Shown in pieces: positions 47,683 to 57,385 of a DNA stretch of 64,000 bases (positions are counted from its first letter, which is position 1; each line of letters opens with the position of its first letter). Position numbers and translations under genes: made by a program. The DNA is taken from positions 4,997,357 to 5,061,356 of the forward strand of contig NZ_CP036343.1 of the NCBI RefSeq assembly GCF_007746795.1, given 5' to 3'. Source of the stretch: Gimesia algae (GTDB lineage: Bacteria > Planctomycetota > Planctomycetia > Planctomycetales > Planctomycetaceae). The notes beneath the pieces were generated by a model, which was not told the DNA's origin, did not search any database, and worked only from the letters and a program-made list of their open reading frames with translations.

Positions 47683-49251
47683 ATGAAGTCATTCGTGAAA
47701 CACACTCGTCCGATTATGATGCCCCCCTGCCTGCTTTTCATACTGTTTCTGCAAACAGCTGCATTTGCCGGCGAGCGACCGAATATCGTTTATATACTTG
47801 CCGATGATCTCGGCTATGGGGATGTGAGTTGCTATAACGCAGAATCGAAAATCAAAACGCCGCACATCGATCGTCTGGCATCGGAAGGGATGAAGTTTAC
47901 CGACGCCCATACGCCCTCGGCTGTCTGTACGCCGACCCGATACGGGATTCTGACAGGACGTTACTGCTGGCGAACCCGTTTGAAATATCGCGTGCTGGAC
48001 GGCTTCGATCCGCCACTCATCGAGCAGGATCAGGTCACCGTACCTTCGCTGCTGAAAAAAGCGGGTTACGATACGGCCTGCGTGGGTAAATGGCACCTGG
48101 GGATGCAGTGGACCGACAAAAACGGACAGCCTGTCCCTGCGGTTCCCATTGATCGTCGACAGCGTCCTCGTGTGGGTGATGATGTTGATTATACCAAGAC
48201 GGTCACAGGTGGACCATTGGCGAACGGCTTTGACTTTTATTTCGGCATCTCGGCCTCATTAAATATGTCCCCGTTTTGTTTTATCAAAAATGATCGGCCC
48301 GTCGTACTGCCCACGATTCCCAGTGAGCGGATTCAGACCGAGTTCCTGTCGGTTGATCAGGGAATGCGTTCACCCGATTTTACGATCCGAAGTGTAATGC
48401 CCACTCTGACGGGAGAAGCCGTCAAATACATTGAACGGCACGGGAAAGAGACTCCTGAGCGCCCCTTCTTTCTGTATTTCCCGCTGACCGCTCCCCATCT
48501 ACCACTGGTGCCCAACGACGAATTCAAAGGCAAAAGCCCCGCCGGAGAGTATGGCGATTTTGTCCTCGAAGTTGATGCGACCGTCGGAGCGATCATGGAA
48601 GCCCTGCAGCGATCCGGCGTCGCAGAGAACACACTGTTCATCTTCACTTCTGACAACGGCGGTCTGTATCACTGGTGGACGCCTCAGGAAACCGATGACC
48701 TCAAACATTACAAACCCAATCACCGCGGGCAATATGTCAAAGATCGTGGCCATCAGGGCAACGCTCATCTGCGTGGCACGAAAGCCGACATCTGGGAAGG
48801 CGGGCATCGCGTGCCTTTCATCGTCCGCTGGCCCGAGCATACTCCCACGGATTCTACCAGCGATGAACTGGTAGAACTCACCGATCTACTGGCGACCTGC
48901 GCCGCAATCACAGATACAAAGCTGCCTGCCGGAGCCGGACCAGACAGCGTCAATATTCTGCCCGCGCTGCTTGGTGAGAAAAGCGATAAGCCACTCCGTG
49001 ATTATGCCATTCACCATTCATTATGGGGTCATTTCTCCGTGCGACAGGGACCGTGGAAAATGGTTCCCAAACGGGGTTCTGGTGGTTTTACCCGCGCACG
49101 CGAAGTCAAGCCGGCGGAAGGTGAACCAACGGGACAGCTTTACAACCTGGAACAGGATCCCTCAGAAATGAAGAACGTCTGGAACGACCACCCCGAGATC
49201 GTGCAGCGACTTTCAGCCATATTGGAAAAAGTTCAAAAACAGGATCAGTAA
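47683..49251 (+). CDS. Secreted FGly-type sulfatase (arylsulfatase-like)
   Basis: 522 residues from the ATG at 47683; the frame is open to 47605. Signal peptide 'PPCLLFILFLQTAAFAG'. Metal aspartates D41-D42 in 'YILADDLGYGDVSCY'. The formylglycine site is C82-T-P-T-R in 'CTPTRYGILTGR'. Further motifs are 'GKWHLGM', 'DNGGLYHWW' and 'WEGGHRVPFIVRWPE'. It hydrolyses sulfate esters outside the cytoplasm, probably from polysaccharides. Maturation needs a formylglycine-generating enzyme, not seen here. Confidence 0.95.
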   Translation: MKSFVKHTRPIMMPPCLLFILFLQTAAFAGERPNIVYILADDLGYGDVSCYNAESKIKTPHIDRLASEGMKFTDAHTPSAVCTPTRYGILTGRYCWRTRLKYRVLDGFDPPLIEQDQVTVPSLLKKAGYDTACVGKWHLGMQWTDKNGQPVPAVPIDRRQRPRVGDDVDYTKTVTGGPLANGFDFYFGISASLNMSPFCFIKNDRPVVLPTIPSERIQTEFLSVDQGMRSPDFTIRSVMPTLTGEAVKYIERHGKETPERPFFLYFPLTAPHLPLVPNDEFKGKSPAGEYGDFVLEVDATVGAIMEALQRSGVAENTLFIFTSDNGGLYHWWTPQETDDLKHYKPNHRGQYVKDRGHQGNAHLRGTKADIWEGGHRVPFIVRWPEHTPTDSTSDELVELTDLLATCAAITDTKLPAGAGPDSVNILPALLGEKSDKPLRDYAIHHSLWGHFSVRQGPWKMVPKRGSGGFTRAREVKPAEGEPTGQLYNLEQDPSEMKNVWNDHPEIVQRLSAILEKVQKQDQ

Positions 49252-49627
49252 GATAACCAGAATCTATTACTGAATCGCTCCATTGAATAAGGGATACAGG
49301 ACATTCTTAGTTCATATGGATTTTCAATACTAAAGCCCTTATCTATGGTTTTGCCGGGTTTATCGTTTTTTTGTTGCTGCCAAATTCAGTGACAGTCGAG
49401 AGTTGTTGGCAATCATCTTCGCAACTCTGTCTGCAAGGCTGTTTGATCTGTTTCTGTGTTTCACCAACGATGAACTAGACAGTGTCCAGTTTAGAGATCC
49501 AGATTAACTGGGATACCAGATTATATACTGGAACGGACACCATGATTCTGGCAGAATAGGTTGAGAGCAGGTGACCACAGCGATCTTCAGTAAACTCACT
49601 TTCAGCTATCAGTCAGGTACCACCGCG
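49252..49627. other. Intergenic, contains relic of a repeat
   Basis: About 376 bases between two sulfatase genes. The middle (49476-49545) holds a short relic with the start of the dispersed element (TAGAC-AGTGTCCAGTTT) and a later ACTGGAACGGACAC that partly inverts it. The remainder is AT-rich without a gene. Confidence 0.4.
49476..49545 (+). repeat. Possible relic or relative of the dispersed repeat
   Basis: TAGACAGTGTCCAGTTT at 49476 matches the first 17 bases of the 94-bp element with one change, but the diagnostic inner stem is absent. The right end GGACAC inverts GTGTCC. It may be a deleted copy or a related element with different insides. Confidence 0.35.
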
Positions 49628-51148
49628 ATGCAGCAACTATCTTTGAGATTCATTTGGCTTCCCTGGTTCCCGATATTGCTCATCGGATTATTTTATTCAC
49701 CCGCAGTTACTGCGAAGCCGCCCAATATTTTGTTGATTGTTTCTGAAGATAATGGTCCGGAACTGGGCTGTTATGGCGATCCCTATGCCCGGACGCCGCA
49801 CCTGGATCAACTGGCTGAAAAAGGAGTCCGATTCGAAAATGCGTTTGTGCCTTATTCGGTCTGCTCGCCTTCACGAGCCTGTTTTCTGACCGGGAAGTAT
49901 CCTCATCAGAACGGGCAGATCGGTCTGGCGACACATAAATTTGCCTTGTATTCAAAGGAGACTCCCAATTTTGTCACGCTGCTCAAGAAACAGGGTTATC
50001 ACACGGGCCTGATCGGAAAACTGCATGTGAACCCCGAAACAGCGTTTCCCTTTGACTATCGTGCTATCCGTGCGGCGAATTTTAATCGCCGGGAACCGGT
50101 GACCGCCTATGCGAGCCACGCCGCGAAATTCTTTACACAGGCGAAAGACCAGCCTTGGTTCTTATCCGTCAACTTTCCCGATGCGCATCTGCCTTTCATT
50201 AAAAAAGTTAATGGACGACCAGCACAACCGCTGTCTGCCGACGATGTGAAACCGTTGCCCTGGGTCGGGGTAAGTACACCGCGCCTGCGGGAACAGGTAG
50301 CCAACTATTACAACTGTCTGGCTCGACTTGATACCGGAGTTGGTTTACTGCTGAATGAACTCGATCAAGCGGGAGAAACCGAGAACACACTCATATTCTA
50401 TATCGGCGATCATGGAGCCCAGTTTCCGCGTGGCAAAGGAAGCGTGTATGAAGGAGGACTTCGCGTCCCGTTGATCGTCTCCTGGCGGGGCAATACACAA
50501 CCGGGACTGGTGCGAAAGGAACTGACTTCGACCCTGGACTTGCTGCCGACAGCCCTCGCGGCTGCGGGAATGCAGATTCCAGAAGATCTGCCAGGGCGAG
50601 ATTTGAAACCATTGTTCACAGACGAACGTGTGACGAACTGGCGCGAGTACATTTTCGGATTCACCACCGGCTCTTTTCCGCGGAACTGTTACATTCAACA
50701 TTCACTCCGCGATACGCGCTTTAAACTGATTTCTAATCCACGGCCGGGAACCGACAATCTGATCGCCGACAGCTACCTCGATCAATCGCATCCCCATTTC
50801 GTCATCTCCGGTGCGACCGCTGCCGACCAGAAAACGATTTCACCACAAGTCAAACAGGCATTTACACGCTGGTCACAACCACCACGCTATGAACTATATG
50901 ACCTGCAGCAGGATCCCTATGAATGGAATAACCTGGCAGATGATCCCATGTTCGCTGCGACAAAATCGCGACTGATCAACACATTGACCGATTGGCAGCA
51001 GCAGACCCGCGACCCGTTTCTCGACCCGGTGAATCTCGAAGCATTCGTCAAGGAACAACTTGACCACCGCGATATGAAATACCGTAAGCAGAAGGATTTT
51101 CGCTGGTCCTATCTCGATTCTTTTGCCAACTGGCGGGCGGAGGAGTAA
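49628..51148 (+). CDS. Secreted FGly-type sulfatase (sulfamidase-like)
   Basis: 506 residues from the ATG at 49628; the frame is open to a GTG at 49571. Signal peptide near residues 9-29 ending 'SPAVTA'. The first metal motif reads 'LIVSEDNGPELGCYGD', with SED rather than the usual DD, typical of N-sulfoglucosamine sulfohydrolase-like proteins. The FGly site is C79-S-P-S-R. 'IGKLHVNPE', 'FYIGDHGAQFPRGKGSVYEGGLRVPLIV' follow. The likely substrate is an N- or O-sulfated glycan; inference only. Confidence 0.93.
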   Translation: MQQLSLRFIWLPWFPILLIGLFYSPAVTAKPPNILLIVSEDNGPELGCYGDPYARTPHLDQLAEKGVRFENAFVPYSVCSPSRACFLTGKYPHQNGQIGLATHKFALYSKETPNFVTLLKKQGYHTGLIGKLHVNPETAFPFDYRAIRAANFNRREPVTAYASHAAKFFTQAKDQPWFLSVNFPDAHLPFIKKVNGRPAQPLSADDVKPLPWVGVSTPRLREQVANYYNCLARLDTGVGLLLNELDQAGETENTLIFYIGDHGAQFPRGKGSVYEGGLRVPLIVSWRGNTQPGLVRKELTSTLDLLPTALAAAGMQIPEDLPGRDLKPLFTDERVTNWREYIFGFTTGSFPRNCYIQHSLRDTRFKLISNPRPGTDNLIADSYLDQSHPHFVISGATAADQKTISPQVKQAFTRWSQPPRYELYDLQQDPYEWNNLADDPMFAATKSRLINTLTDWQQQTRDPFLDPVNLEAFVKEQLDHRDMKYRKQKDFRWSYLDSFANWRAEE

Positions 51149-51204
51149 TTCTGGTACCCGGATATTAAAACCAATTCAAGACCGTTCGGTTGATGACTAG
51201 ACTC

Positions 51205-51298
51205 TAGACTGTGTCCAGCTTTACTGTAGCGTCTCCAGGGCTATTTGGACTGAGTATAATAGATTGTGAGACGCTATGGTTAAATGTGATGCGCTCTA
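51205..51298 (+). repeat. Dispersed hairpin repeat, copy 5
   Basis: 94 bases, forward orientation, TA at both ends, inner stem TAGCGTCTC / GAGACGCTA intact. It lies 56 bp after the sulfatase stop and 108 bp before the SDR start. Confidence 0.9.
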
Positions 51299-51406
51299 GA
51301 CACGTAATTCAACGCGGAATCTGATATCCTTTATTCGCTGCGATTAGGTATCAACGCGTGGTCTTCAAATAATTCAACATTAAGCAATAAGTAAAAGGCG
51401 TTTCAG

Positions 51407-52108
51407 ATGTCAGATAAAGTTGCAGTCATAACAGCGGCGGGAAGCGGAATGGGGGCTGCGATTGCTCGAAAACTCGCTGAACGGGAATTTAAAGTTGTGA
51501 TCCTCTCTTCCTCAGGTCGCGGTGAAGCGCTGGCTGAAGAACTGGGCGGTATTGGTGTTACAGGCTCAAATCAAAACCCGAATGATCTAAAACGACTCAT
51601 AGAGACTGCCGTAGATTCCTTTGGCGGAATTGATGTGGTCGTTAACAGCGCTGGACATGGTCCTAAAGGACAGATTCTCGAAATCAGTGATGACGACTGG
51701 CATCAGGCGCTGGATGTGTATTTTCTCAATGTCGTGCGCATCGCGCGGCTGGTCACTCCGATCCTGCAGTCCCGTGGAGGGGGGCCGATCGTCAATATAT
51801 CCACATTTGCAGCATTCGAACCGGATCCACTGTTCCCCACCTCAGGCGCGTTTCGTGCCAGTCTCGCCGCGTTTACCAAGCTGTTTGCTGATCAATACGC
51901 GTCTGACAATATTCGCATGAATAATATTCTTCCTGGATTTATTGACAGCCTGCCCGAAACGGAAGACCGGCGGCGGCGCATCCCGATGGGACGCTATGGA
52001 ACGATGGACGAAATCTCGGAAACCGTGGCCTTTCTGGTTTCAGACGGTGCCAAATACATCACCGGCCAAAATCTCCGCATTGATGGCGGCTTGACTCGGT
52101 CGGTATGA
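51407..52108 (+). CDS. SDR-family protein with atypical active site
   Basis: 233 residues. The Rossmann motif reads TAAGSGMG near residues 9-16, with 'VVNSAGHG' (NAG-type) near 79-86 and the catalytic-type serine in 'VNISTFAAF' (S132). Where SDRs have YxxxK, this reads S146-G-A-F-R150, so Tyr and Lys are replaced by Ser and Arg. 'NNILPGFIDSLPE' and 'YITGQNLRIDGG' are otherwise standard. It may bind nucleotide without normal redox catalysis. The stop overlaps the GNAT start by 4 bases. Confidence 0.88.
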   Translation: MSDKVAVITAAGSGMGAAIARKLAEREFKVVILSSSGRGEALAEELGGIGVTGSNQNPNDLKRLIETAVDSFGGIDVVVNSAGHGPKGQILEISDDDWHQALDVYFLNVVRIARLVTPILQSRGGGPIVNISTFAAFEPDPLFPTSGAFRASLAAFTKLFADQYASDNIRMNNILPGFIDSLPETEDRRRRIPMGRYGTMDEISETVAFLVSDGAKYITGQNLRIDGGLTRSV

Positions 52109-52584
52109 CAGTTCGAACTGTCTCATTCAGGATCTGTTTCAAGTTGATCTCATTGCAAAATTTGAAAAATCCCACACAGTTAGATTTACTGGCAGTCGGA
52201 GCCAGAGCGGAGGGATTTCGCATGGTCGATCGTCTGCAACAGGAATGGCGTGAGGGAACAAATCGTTTTGAGCAGGCTGGCGAAATGTTATTGCTGGCAG
52301 TGCAGAACCAGCGCGTTGTGGGTGTATGTGGTCTGAACCGTGATCCGTACAGTGACAACGACCGCGTGGGTCGAGTCAGACGATTATATGTCTCAGTAGA
52401 CAGTCGACGCAGAGGAATCGGACGCCTGCTTGTCACAGAAATTCAGAACCACTGCCAGGGTGTGTTCGATCAACTGCGCCTGCGTGCTGACACTCCGGAA
52501 GCCGATGCCTTTTATCATTCCCTGGGTTTCCATCGTATTAAAGGCGATCCTGAATGTACCCATTTGCGAGAAATTTGTCTGTGA
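52105..52584 (+). CDS. GNAT-family N-acetyltransferase
   Basis: 159 residues, translationally coupled to the SDR gene by ATGA. The acetyl-CoA-binding motif is 'RRLYVSVDSRRRGIGRLLVTEI' (R-R-G-I-G), after 'LLAVQNQRVVGVCGL', and before 'LRLRADTPEADAFYHSLGF'. It probably acetylates a small molecule or protein amine. The first 30 residues are less conserved, so the true start could be internal; the coupling favours the one given. Confidence 0.88.
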   Translation: MTVRTVSFRICFKLISLQNLKNPTQLDLLAVGARAEGFRMVDRLQQEWREGTNRFEQAGEMLLLAVQNQRVVGVCGLNRDPYSDNDRVGRVRRLYVSVDSRRRGIGRLLVTEIQNHCQGVFDQLRLRADTPEADAFYHSLGFHRIKGDPECTHLREICL

Positions 52585-52714
52585 TCGTTTTTGTAGAGCC
52601 ACAAGACACTTTAGAATGATAAGCAATGCATATTGAAGAAAAAATAGAACACGATATCGATCCTCAACTTTACCTGGAATCATCAAAGACTGTATCAGTA
52701 GAAAGCAGCAACAC

Positions 52715-53014
52715 ATGTCGTTGTTTAACTTCAATACCCTGATCTGCGGCATAGGCGGACTCGCGGGGCTGTTTATCGCTCTTAAATGGAGTGACAGTTG
52801 CGAAGTGGCGCTGACTGCCGCAATCGGGTCAGCAATGCTGATTGACCTCATCATGCGTCTCACCAACGATGAAGTCACCGACCAGATGCTCAACCCCGAG
52901 GCGGGAGGATTTATCAGAATCCCGGTCGGCGGACCACTGAAATTCATTCCCGTCTGGGTGATCTGCATCAGTCTCCTGATTCTGGTCGGGCTGGTTTACT
53001 TTCAGATTATTTAG
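52715..53014 (+). CDS. Small three-helix membrane protein, unknown
   Basis: 99 residues with membrane segments near 7-24, 31-48 and 78-97 and a polar loop ('LTNDEVTDQMLNPEAGGF') between. No family recognised. It lies alone between the GNAT gene and an ECF sigma gene. The clear helices and a plausible start support it as real. Confidence 0.55.
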   Translation: MSLFNFNTLICGIGGLAGLFIALKWSDSCEVALTAAIGSAMLIDLIMRLTNDEVTDQMLNPEAGGFIRIPVGGPLKFIPVWVICISLLILVGLVYFQII

Positions 53015-53174
53015 CTTTTGTTGCAGTGATTCGAATTCTATCGATCTCAAAAAGGGTCTCTTCACAGTCCCACACTATAATTTCGCCACATCTCTGAAAA
53101 AACGTTAAATTCTCATCTTTTTTTGTGTGATTCCATTCAGGTCCGGATACTACATTGATAGAGAAAGGATCAGC

Positions 53175-53711
53175 ATGGACCTGACACAACTTATTGAACT
53201 CTATCGTGGACCGCTGGTAGGCCTGATCGCTGCCTGGGGGGCTCCCTGGAACGACGCTGCGGAAATTGCCCAGGACAGCTTTGCCGAGGCGTACCTGAGT
53301 CGAGAATCCTGTCGCGGACTCTGGTCGGAGCCTGAGGTTTTTGGGCCCTGGCTGAGTGGTGTGGCCCGCAACCGCTATCGCAACTGGGCCCGCAGTCGCA
53401 AACGACGTCGAAACCATGTTGTGTCTGTGGAAGCCACGACCCTCGAATCGGTCGCCGCTCCTGCTGATCCGGAACCAGCGCCCCAACTGGAAAAACTACG
53501 CAGCGCCATTGATCAACTGCCTCTCAAACAGCGTCAGGTGGTGCTGATGCATTATCTGGAAGAGACCAGCATCAAAGAAGTTGCAGTGTTGCTGTCGCTC
53601 AGAGAAAAGACGGTAGAAGGCCGCCTCTATCAGGCACGCAAGGCTTTGCGTCGGATGCTCGACGGGAAAGTTTCCACGACTCAAATTGGAAGGATGTTGC
53701 TATGTCTGTAG
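53175..53711 (+). CDS. ECF-type RNA polymerase sigma factor
   Basis: 178 residues from the ATG at 53175 with AAAGGA upstream; a GTG at 53127 would add 16 residues. Region 2: 'WNDAAEIAQDSFAEAYLSRES', 'GPWLSGVARNRYRNWARSRKRR'. Region 4: 'IDQLPLKQRQVVLMHYLEETSIKEVAVLLSLREKTVEGRLYQARKALRRML'. The stop overlaps the next gene by 10 bases, so that gene's membrane protein is the likely regulator. This differs from the sigma-kinase pair at 6091. Confidence 0.93.
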   Translation: MDLTQLIELYRGPLVGLIAAWGAPWNDAAEIAQDSFAEAYLSRESCRGLWSEPEVFGPWLSGVARNRYRNWARSRKRRRNHVVSVEATTLESVAAPADPEPAPQLEKLRSAIDQLPLKQRQVVLMHYLEETSIKEVAVLLSLREKTVEGRLYQARKALRRMLDGKVSTTQIGRMLLCL

Positions 53712-55705
53712 AACTTGTTTCCGAAACCGATTTGAGAGCAGCACTTCGTCCCCATCAAGTTGACGCAGCCGAATTCAAAGCCGGCATCCGCGCCCGAATC
53801 GAAGCGGGTGTGGTACCACTCCAGCATGAATCTCAGAAATTAGATGACCCACTACTGACAGTCGCCGCCACATTCATTCCCTGGCCATTGATCACCAGCG
53901 GTAAGATTGCCGGCGGAGGGGTCAAGCTCTCGTCACTAACGCTGGCGCAGAAGCTGCTGGGTTATGCGGCGCTCCCCGCGATCAGCTTATTTCTATTAGT
54001 CGGGGCAACTTTTTTCAGTACCAGAAAAATTCACAAAGTACAGCAAGAGAATCAATCTGACATCAGCGATGCCAGGGAAATCCAGGCAGCCGTTCGGCAA
54101 TGGTGGAGATCCCACAGGTTCGCTGCGATCATGGTATTTGCAGCCGTCCTCATCCTGCCGATGATCGGAGCGACGTGGCTTCTCTTCCTGATTCTGCTGG
54201 CTTCCTTCGGCTTATTGCTGTATTTCCTCTCCAGCTTTGCCCGACACGGGATCGGTAATCGACTGCTGATCGCACAGTCCTGTCTGTCAGGCTTAATCTT
54301 ACTTAGTATGACAATGCAGAATACTTATGGAGCCCTAAGCGGGATTCATTTCGTCGATCAAAAACTGATCGCCGCAGTCCTTCTTTCAGGCACCTTGATC
54401 CTGCTACCGATTGTGATCACCAGTATGGCACGCATGGGAGGGAGAACGGCATTCGAGTCTAAACAGAAATCCCCTCATTGGCTCGTTATTCTCTGTACGT
54501 TTCTTATCCCTAATGTCCTCTTACTGATTGTTCTTTCCCCGTTTCGCAAACCGGTCTATAACCAGCCTGCTATTTTTGGCGGCTATGGCTGGTTGATTTT
54601 TGCGATCATGATTGCCGTTCAAGTTTCTGCTGTGATTTGGGCGATTCTTCGTCGTTTCAGAAAAGCACCTGTTGCGCAACACGTGGCACGTCCTGAATGG
54701 ATACCGGGAGTACTCTATGTCTGCATCACCGTTCCGTTACTGCTGTGGCTCACCAATCAGATCTGGTGGCCCGCCACACCAGCACGAATTTTGCACTACG
54801 TGGAAGCATTTGAGCAAGGACCTTACCCCTCGATTACTTTTCGTAACTGGGAGATCCCGGCGCGCTGGACGATCGAACAAGGACTTCATCCAGATTTGTC
54901 CCGCGCCCGCAAAGTATTAGACTACGAAATCGCCACTGATCAAGATCTTTTAGCCTTTATTCTGGGCAGTGCGTTCCGGGTAGGACTCGTGCGCCCCGAC
55001 CAGATTGATACACTTCCCGATCTGGAAGAAGAACGACGATCACTACTGCCTGAAGCCAACTCACGAAAACCACGTAGAATCTATGGCCTGAATCAGAACG
55101 CCTGGGTCTTCTATGCCCTGGCTAATAGTAATCAACTCTCATCTGAGCATCGGGACTTTCTAGAGCAGCGGTTACTGGTCACTCTTGAAAACCCTGTCGT
55201 CAAAACGTCCGATATGCTGGAGACTGCCCTCCGCGTGACACAGTTATTAGAGGTGATCGACCGCCCCATCGACCGTGAGAAATACCGCAAGCAAGTCCAT
55301 CAGTGGCTACGCGAGTTTCACAGCACACAGACCCACTCTTTCCAGATCGCTGGAGGATTCGAAAAGAATCAAGGCGTGTCAGCATCAATGCTGGCAACTT
55401 CAGATGCGGTCGAACTGATGCAGATCTATGGTATTCCCGAGGGGCTCGATTTAAACTGGGTCCGATCTTACCTGCGTCCGCTCAATTTCCGACCTTCCAG
55501 CGATAAATGGATCGCCGCGGTGACGCTCGATCGCCTGAATCGTCTGCCCGGAGTGACTCAACCGACGTTATTCGAATGGCTCTACTACGAACGCAGCCTG
55601 CTCGCGGCAATGCTGCTGGTCGCTTTGTGTCTCTATGCGACTCTGTCGTCCCCCCTGCCTCGTAAAGATAATTCTGGTACCAGGGAAGATTCTGCGTTAG
55701 GATGA
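53702..55705 (+). CDS. Large polytopic membrane protein, candidate anti-sigma factor
   Basis: 667 residues. A short cytosolic N-terminus ('ETDLRAALRPHQVDAAEFKAGI') leads to about nine or ten membrane helices between residues 75 and 350. The remaining 300 residues are mainly helical and probably extracytoplasmic, with repeated helix pairs such as 'DLLAFILGSAFRVGLVRPDQ' and 'RDFLEQRLLVTLENPVV'. They suggest an alpha-toroid of the terpenoid-cyclase/prenyltransferase type. A last helix lies near the end. The 10-base overlap with the sigma gene suggests functional coupling, as in anti-sigma pairs. No zinc-binding anti-sigma motif is visible. Confidence 0.7.
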   Translation: MSVELVSETDLRAALRPHQVDAAEFKAGIRARIEAGVVPLQHESQKLDDPLLTVAATFIPWPLITSGKIAGGGVKLSSLTLAQKLLGYAALPAISLFLLVGATFFSTRKIHKVQQENQSDISDAREIQAAVRQWWRSHRFAAIMVFAAVLILPMIGATWLLFLILLASFGLLLYFLSSFARHGIGNRLLIAQSCLSGLILLSMTMQNTYGALSGIHFVDQKLIAAVLLSGTLILLPIVITSMARMGGRTAFESKQKSPHWLVILCTFLIPNVLLLIVLSPFRKPVYNQPAIFGGYGWLIFAIMIAVQVSAVIWAILRRFRKAPVAQHVARPEWIPGVLYVCITVPLLLWLTNQIWWPATPARILHYVEAFEQGPYPSITFRNWEIPARWTIEQGLHPDLSRARKVLDYEIATDQDLLAFILGSAFRVGLVRPDQIDTLPDLEEERRSLLPEANSRKPRRIYGLNQNAWVFYALANSNQLSSEHRDFLEQRLLVTLENPVVKTSDMLETALRVTQLLEVIDRPIDREKYRKQVHQWLREFHSTQTHSFQIAGGFEKNQGVSASMLATSDAVELMQIYGIPEGLDLNWVRSYLRPLNFRPSSDKWIAAVTLDRLNRLPGVTQPTLFEWLYYERSLLAAMLLVALCLYATLSSPLPRKDNSGTREDSALG

Positions 55706-55741
55706 AGCTGCTGATCCTATATTCATTTCGGGGTTACCGTT

Positions 55742-57319
55742 ATGCTCGTACAATTCGCGCGATTCTTCTTACTCCTGGTCGTCGTCGGAATCCCTTCCAA
55801 CACCGCTTCGACTGTAGCGCAGACTGCTCCTGCAGTGGGTACCAGTCTCATCCAGCCATGCCAGTTTGGAGCACAACTACAAGGAGAAGAAGCCTTGATT
55901 GTGGTCCCCGAAAACCGGACCGCTACCAGCAGTCGTAACATCACTGTGCATTATTTTCGGTTCCCCGCCCGAAAGCCCACCGGGCAGCCACCGGTTTTCT
56001 TCCTGCCCGGCGGACCGGGAGAAGCAGTGACGGCCAAACAGATTACAGCAGGATTACAGCAGAAACATTATAACAAATATGCTGAGATGCTCGCCTTCAA
56101 CCAGACGCGTGATGTTGTCATTGTGAATCAGCGTGGGAACAGCCATGTGCCGGGAATTCACCAACTGCCTGAACTGTGTTTTGCGCAACCGGGTCAACGC
56201 CTGGAAGCATTGTCATTTGACAAGGCAGGCGCACGCTTGAAGGCAGGTTTACAAAATTCGATTCTCACTTGCCAGAAACTGCAGTTCGATCTCCGGGGAT
56301 ATGATATTCTGCATCTGGTTGAAGACGTCGATGCGATTCGGCGTTCCTGCGGTTACAAACAGATTGCCTTGCGTGGCAGCAGTTTTGGATCGCAGTGGGC
56401 ACTGGCCTACCTGAAGCAGCATCCCGAACAGGTCGAACGCATGATGCTGTCGGGGGTAGAACCGCTCAATCATACCTATGACAGTGCCAACGGGATCTGG
56501 AACGTCTTCCAGCGAGTCGAAAACGAACTCCGAGCCTCCGGAACGATCAAACTGCCAGAAGCAGGATTACTGGGCGCTTTAAAGACCGTGCTGACACGGC
56601 TGGAGAATCAGCCGGTACGCGTGCGCGGCAAACACCCGCGTCGAGGTGGAACAACTGAGGTTGTCATCGGCGTCGATGACGTTCGCTATTATCTGACGAA
56701 ACCGATACTGAATTCACGCGTCCATTCCCGCAGCATGCTCGAATTGTGGCCCAAAATGGTACTGGAACTTTATCACCAGGATTACCAGTACCTGGCAGCA
56801 AAGATTATCGATGATCGACCTGAAGTGATGCGTTACAACCTGCTACTGACATTGATCGATAACAGCCTGGGAATTACCGACAAACGATTACACGAGCTGA
56901 AACAGGAAGAAGCCCGCCGCTGGCTGGGAGATATCAACTGGTTCTATACAGCGACACGGAAAGTGACTCCCACACCTGTGGTAAATGATGCATTTCGTCA
57001 GTTTGAAACCTGTCAGACGCCAGTCCTGCTCATACATGGTACTCTGGATCTAGCGACGCCTGTGGAGAATGCGGAAGAGTTATTGAAGTACTTTCCGCGC
57101 GGACATCTGATTAAGGTCAAAGGGGGAACCCATGCAGCCAGTCAATACGCAGCAAGTGTCGATCCCCGGTTCCTGGAATACCTCACTGACTTCTTCAACG
57201 AAGCAAATCCGACAGACGCCTTTCAACATATCCCTGCTGAAATCACTTTACCGCCGCTTCAATTTCGAGAAACGGGAGATCCCACCCTGTTCACCCAACT
57301 GATTGAAAGCCCCCGGTAA
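55742..57319 (+). CDS. Exported alpha/beta hydrolase (S33/TAP-like)
   Basis: 525 residues. Signal peptide 'ARFFLLLVVVGIPSNTAST'. The oxyanion strand is 'FFLPGGPGEA', and the nucleophile elbow is G-S-S214-F-G in 'LRGSSFGSQWALAY'. The acid is in 'LIHGTLDLATP' and the histidine in 'VKGGTHAAS'. This is the layout of S33 prolyl-aminopeptidase/TAP-like hydrolases. It is probably a peptidase or esterase outside the cytoplasm. It follows the candidate anti-sigma gene by 36 bp and may share its transcript. Repeat copy 6 lies just after the stop. Confidence 0.9.
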   Translation: MLVQFARFFLLLVVVGIPSNTASTVAQTAPAVGTSLIQPCQFGAQLQGEEALIVVPENRTATSSRNITVHYFRFPARKPTGQPPVFFLPGGPGEAVTAKQITAGLQQKHYNKYAEMLAFNQTRDVVIVNQRGNSHVPGIHQLPELCFAQPGQRLEALSFDKAGARLKAGLQNSILTCQKLQFDLRGYDILHLVEDVDAIRRSCGYKQIALRGSSFGSQWALAYLKQHPEQVERMMLSGVEPLNHTYDSANGIWNVFQRVENELRASGTIKLPEAGLLGALKTVLTRLENQPVRVRGKHPRRGGTTEVVIGVDDVRYYLTKPILNSRVHSRSMLELWPKMVLELYHQDYQYLAAKIIDDRPEVMRYNLLLTLIDNSLGITDKRLHELKQEEARRWLGDINWFYTATRKVTPTPVVNDAFRQFETCQTPVLLIHGTLDLATPVENAEELLKYFPRGHLIKVKGGTHAASQYAASVDPRFLEYLTDFFNEANPTDAFQHIPAEITLPPLQFRETGDPTLFTQLIESPR

Positions 57320-57385
57320 AAACTTCATAAAATGGACCACTTGCTGTTGCAGAACAGCTCTTCCCCAGGAATTCTTCAAACATAC

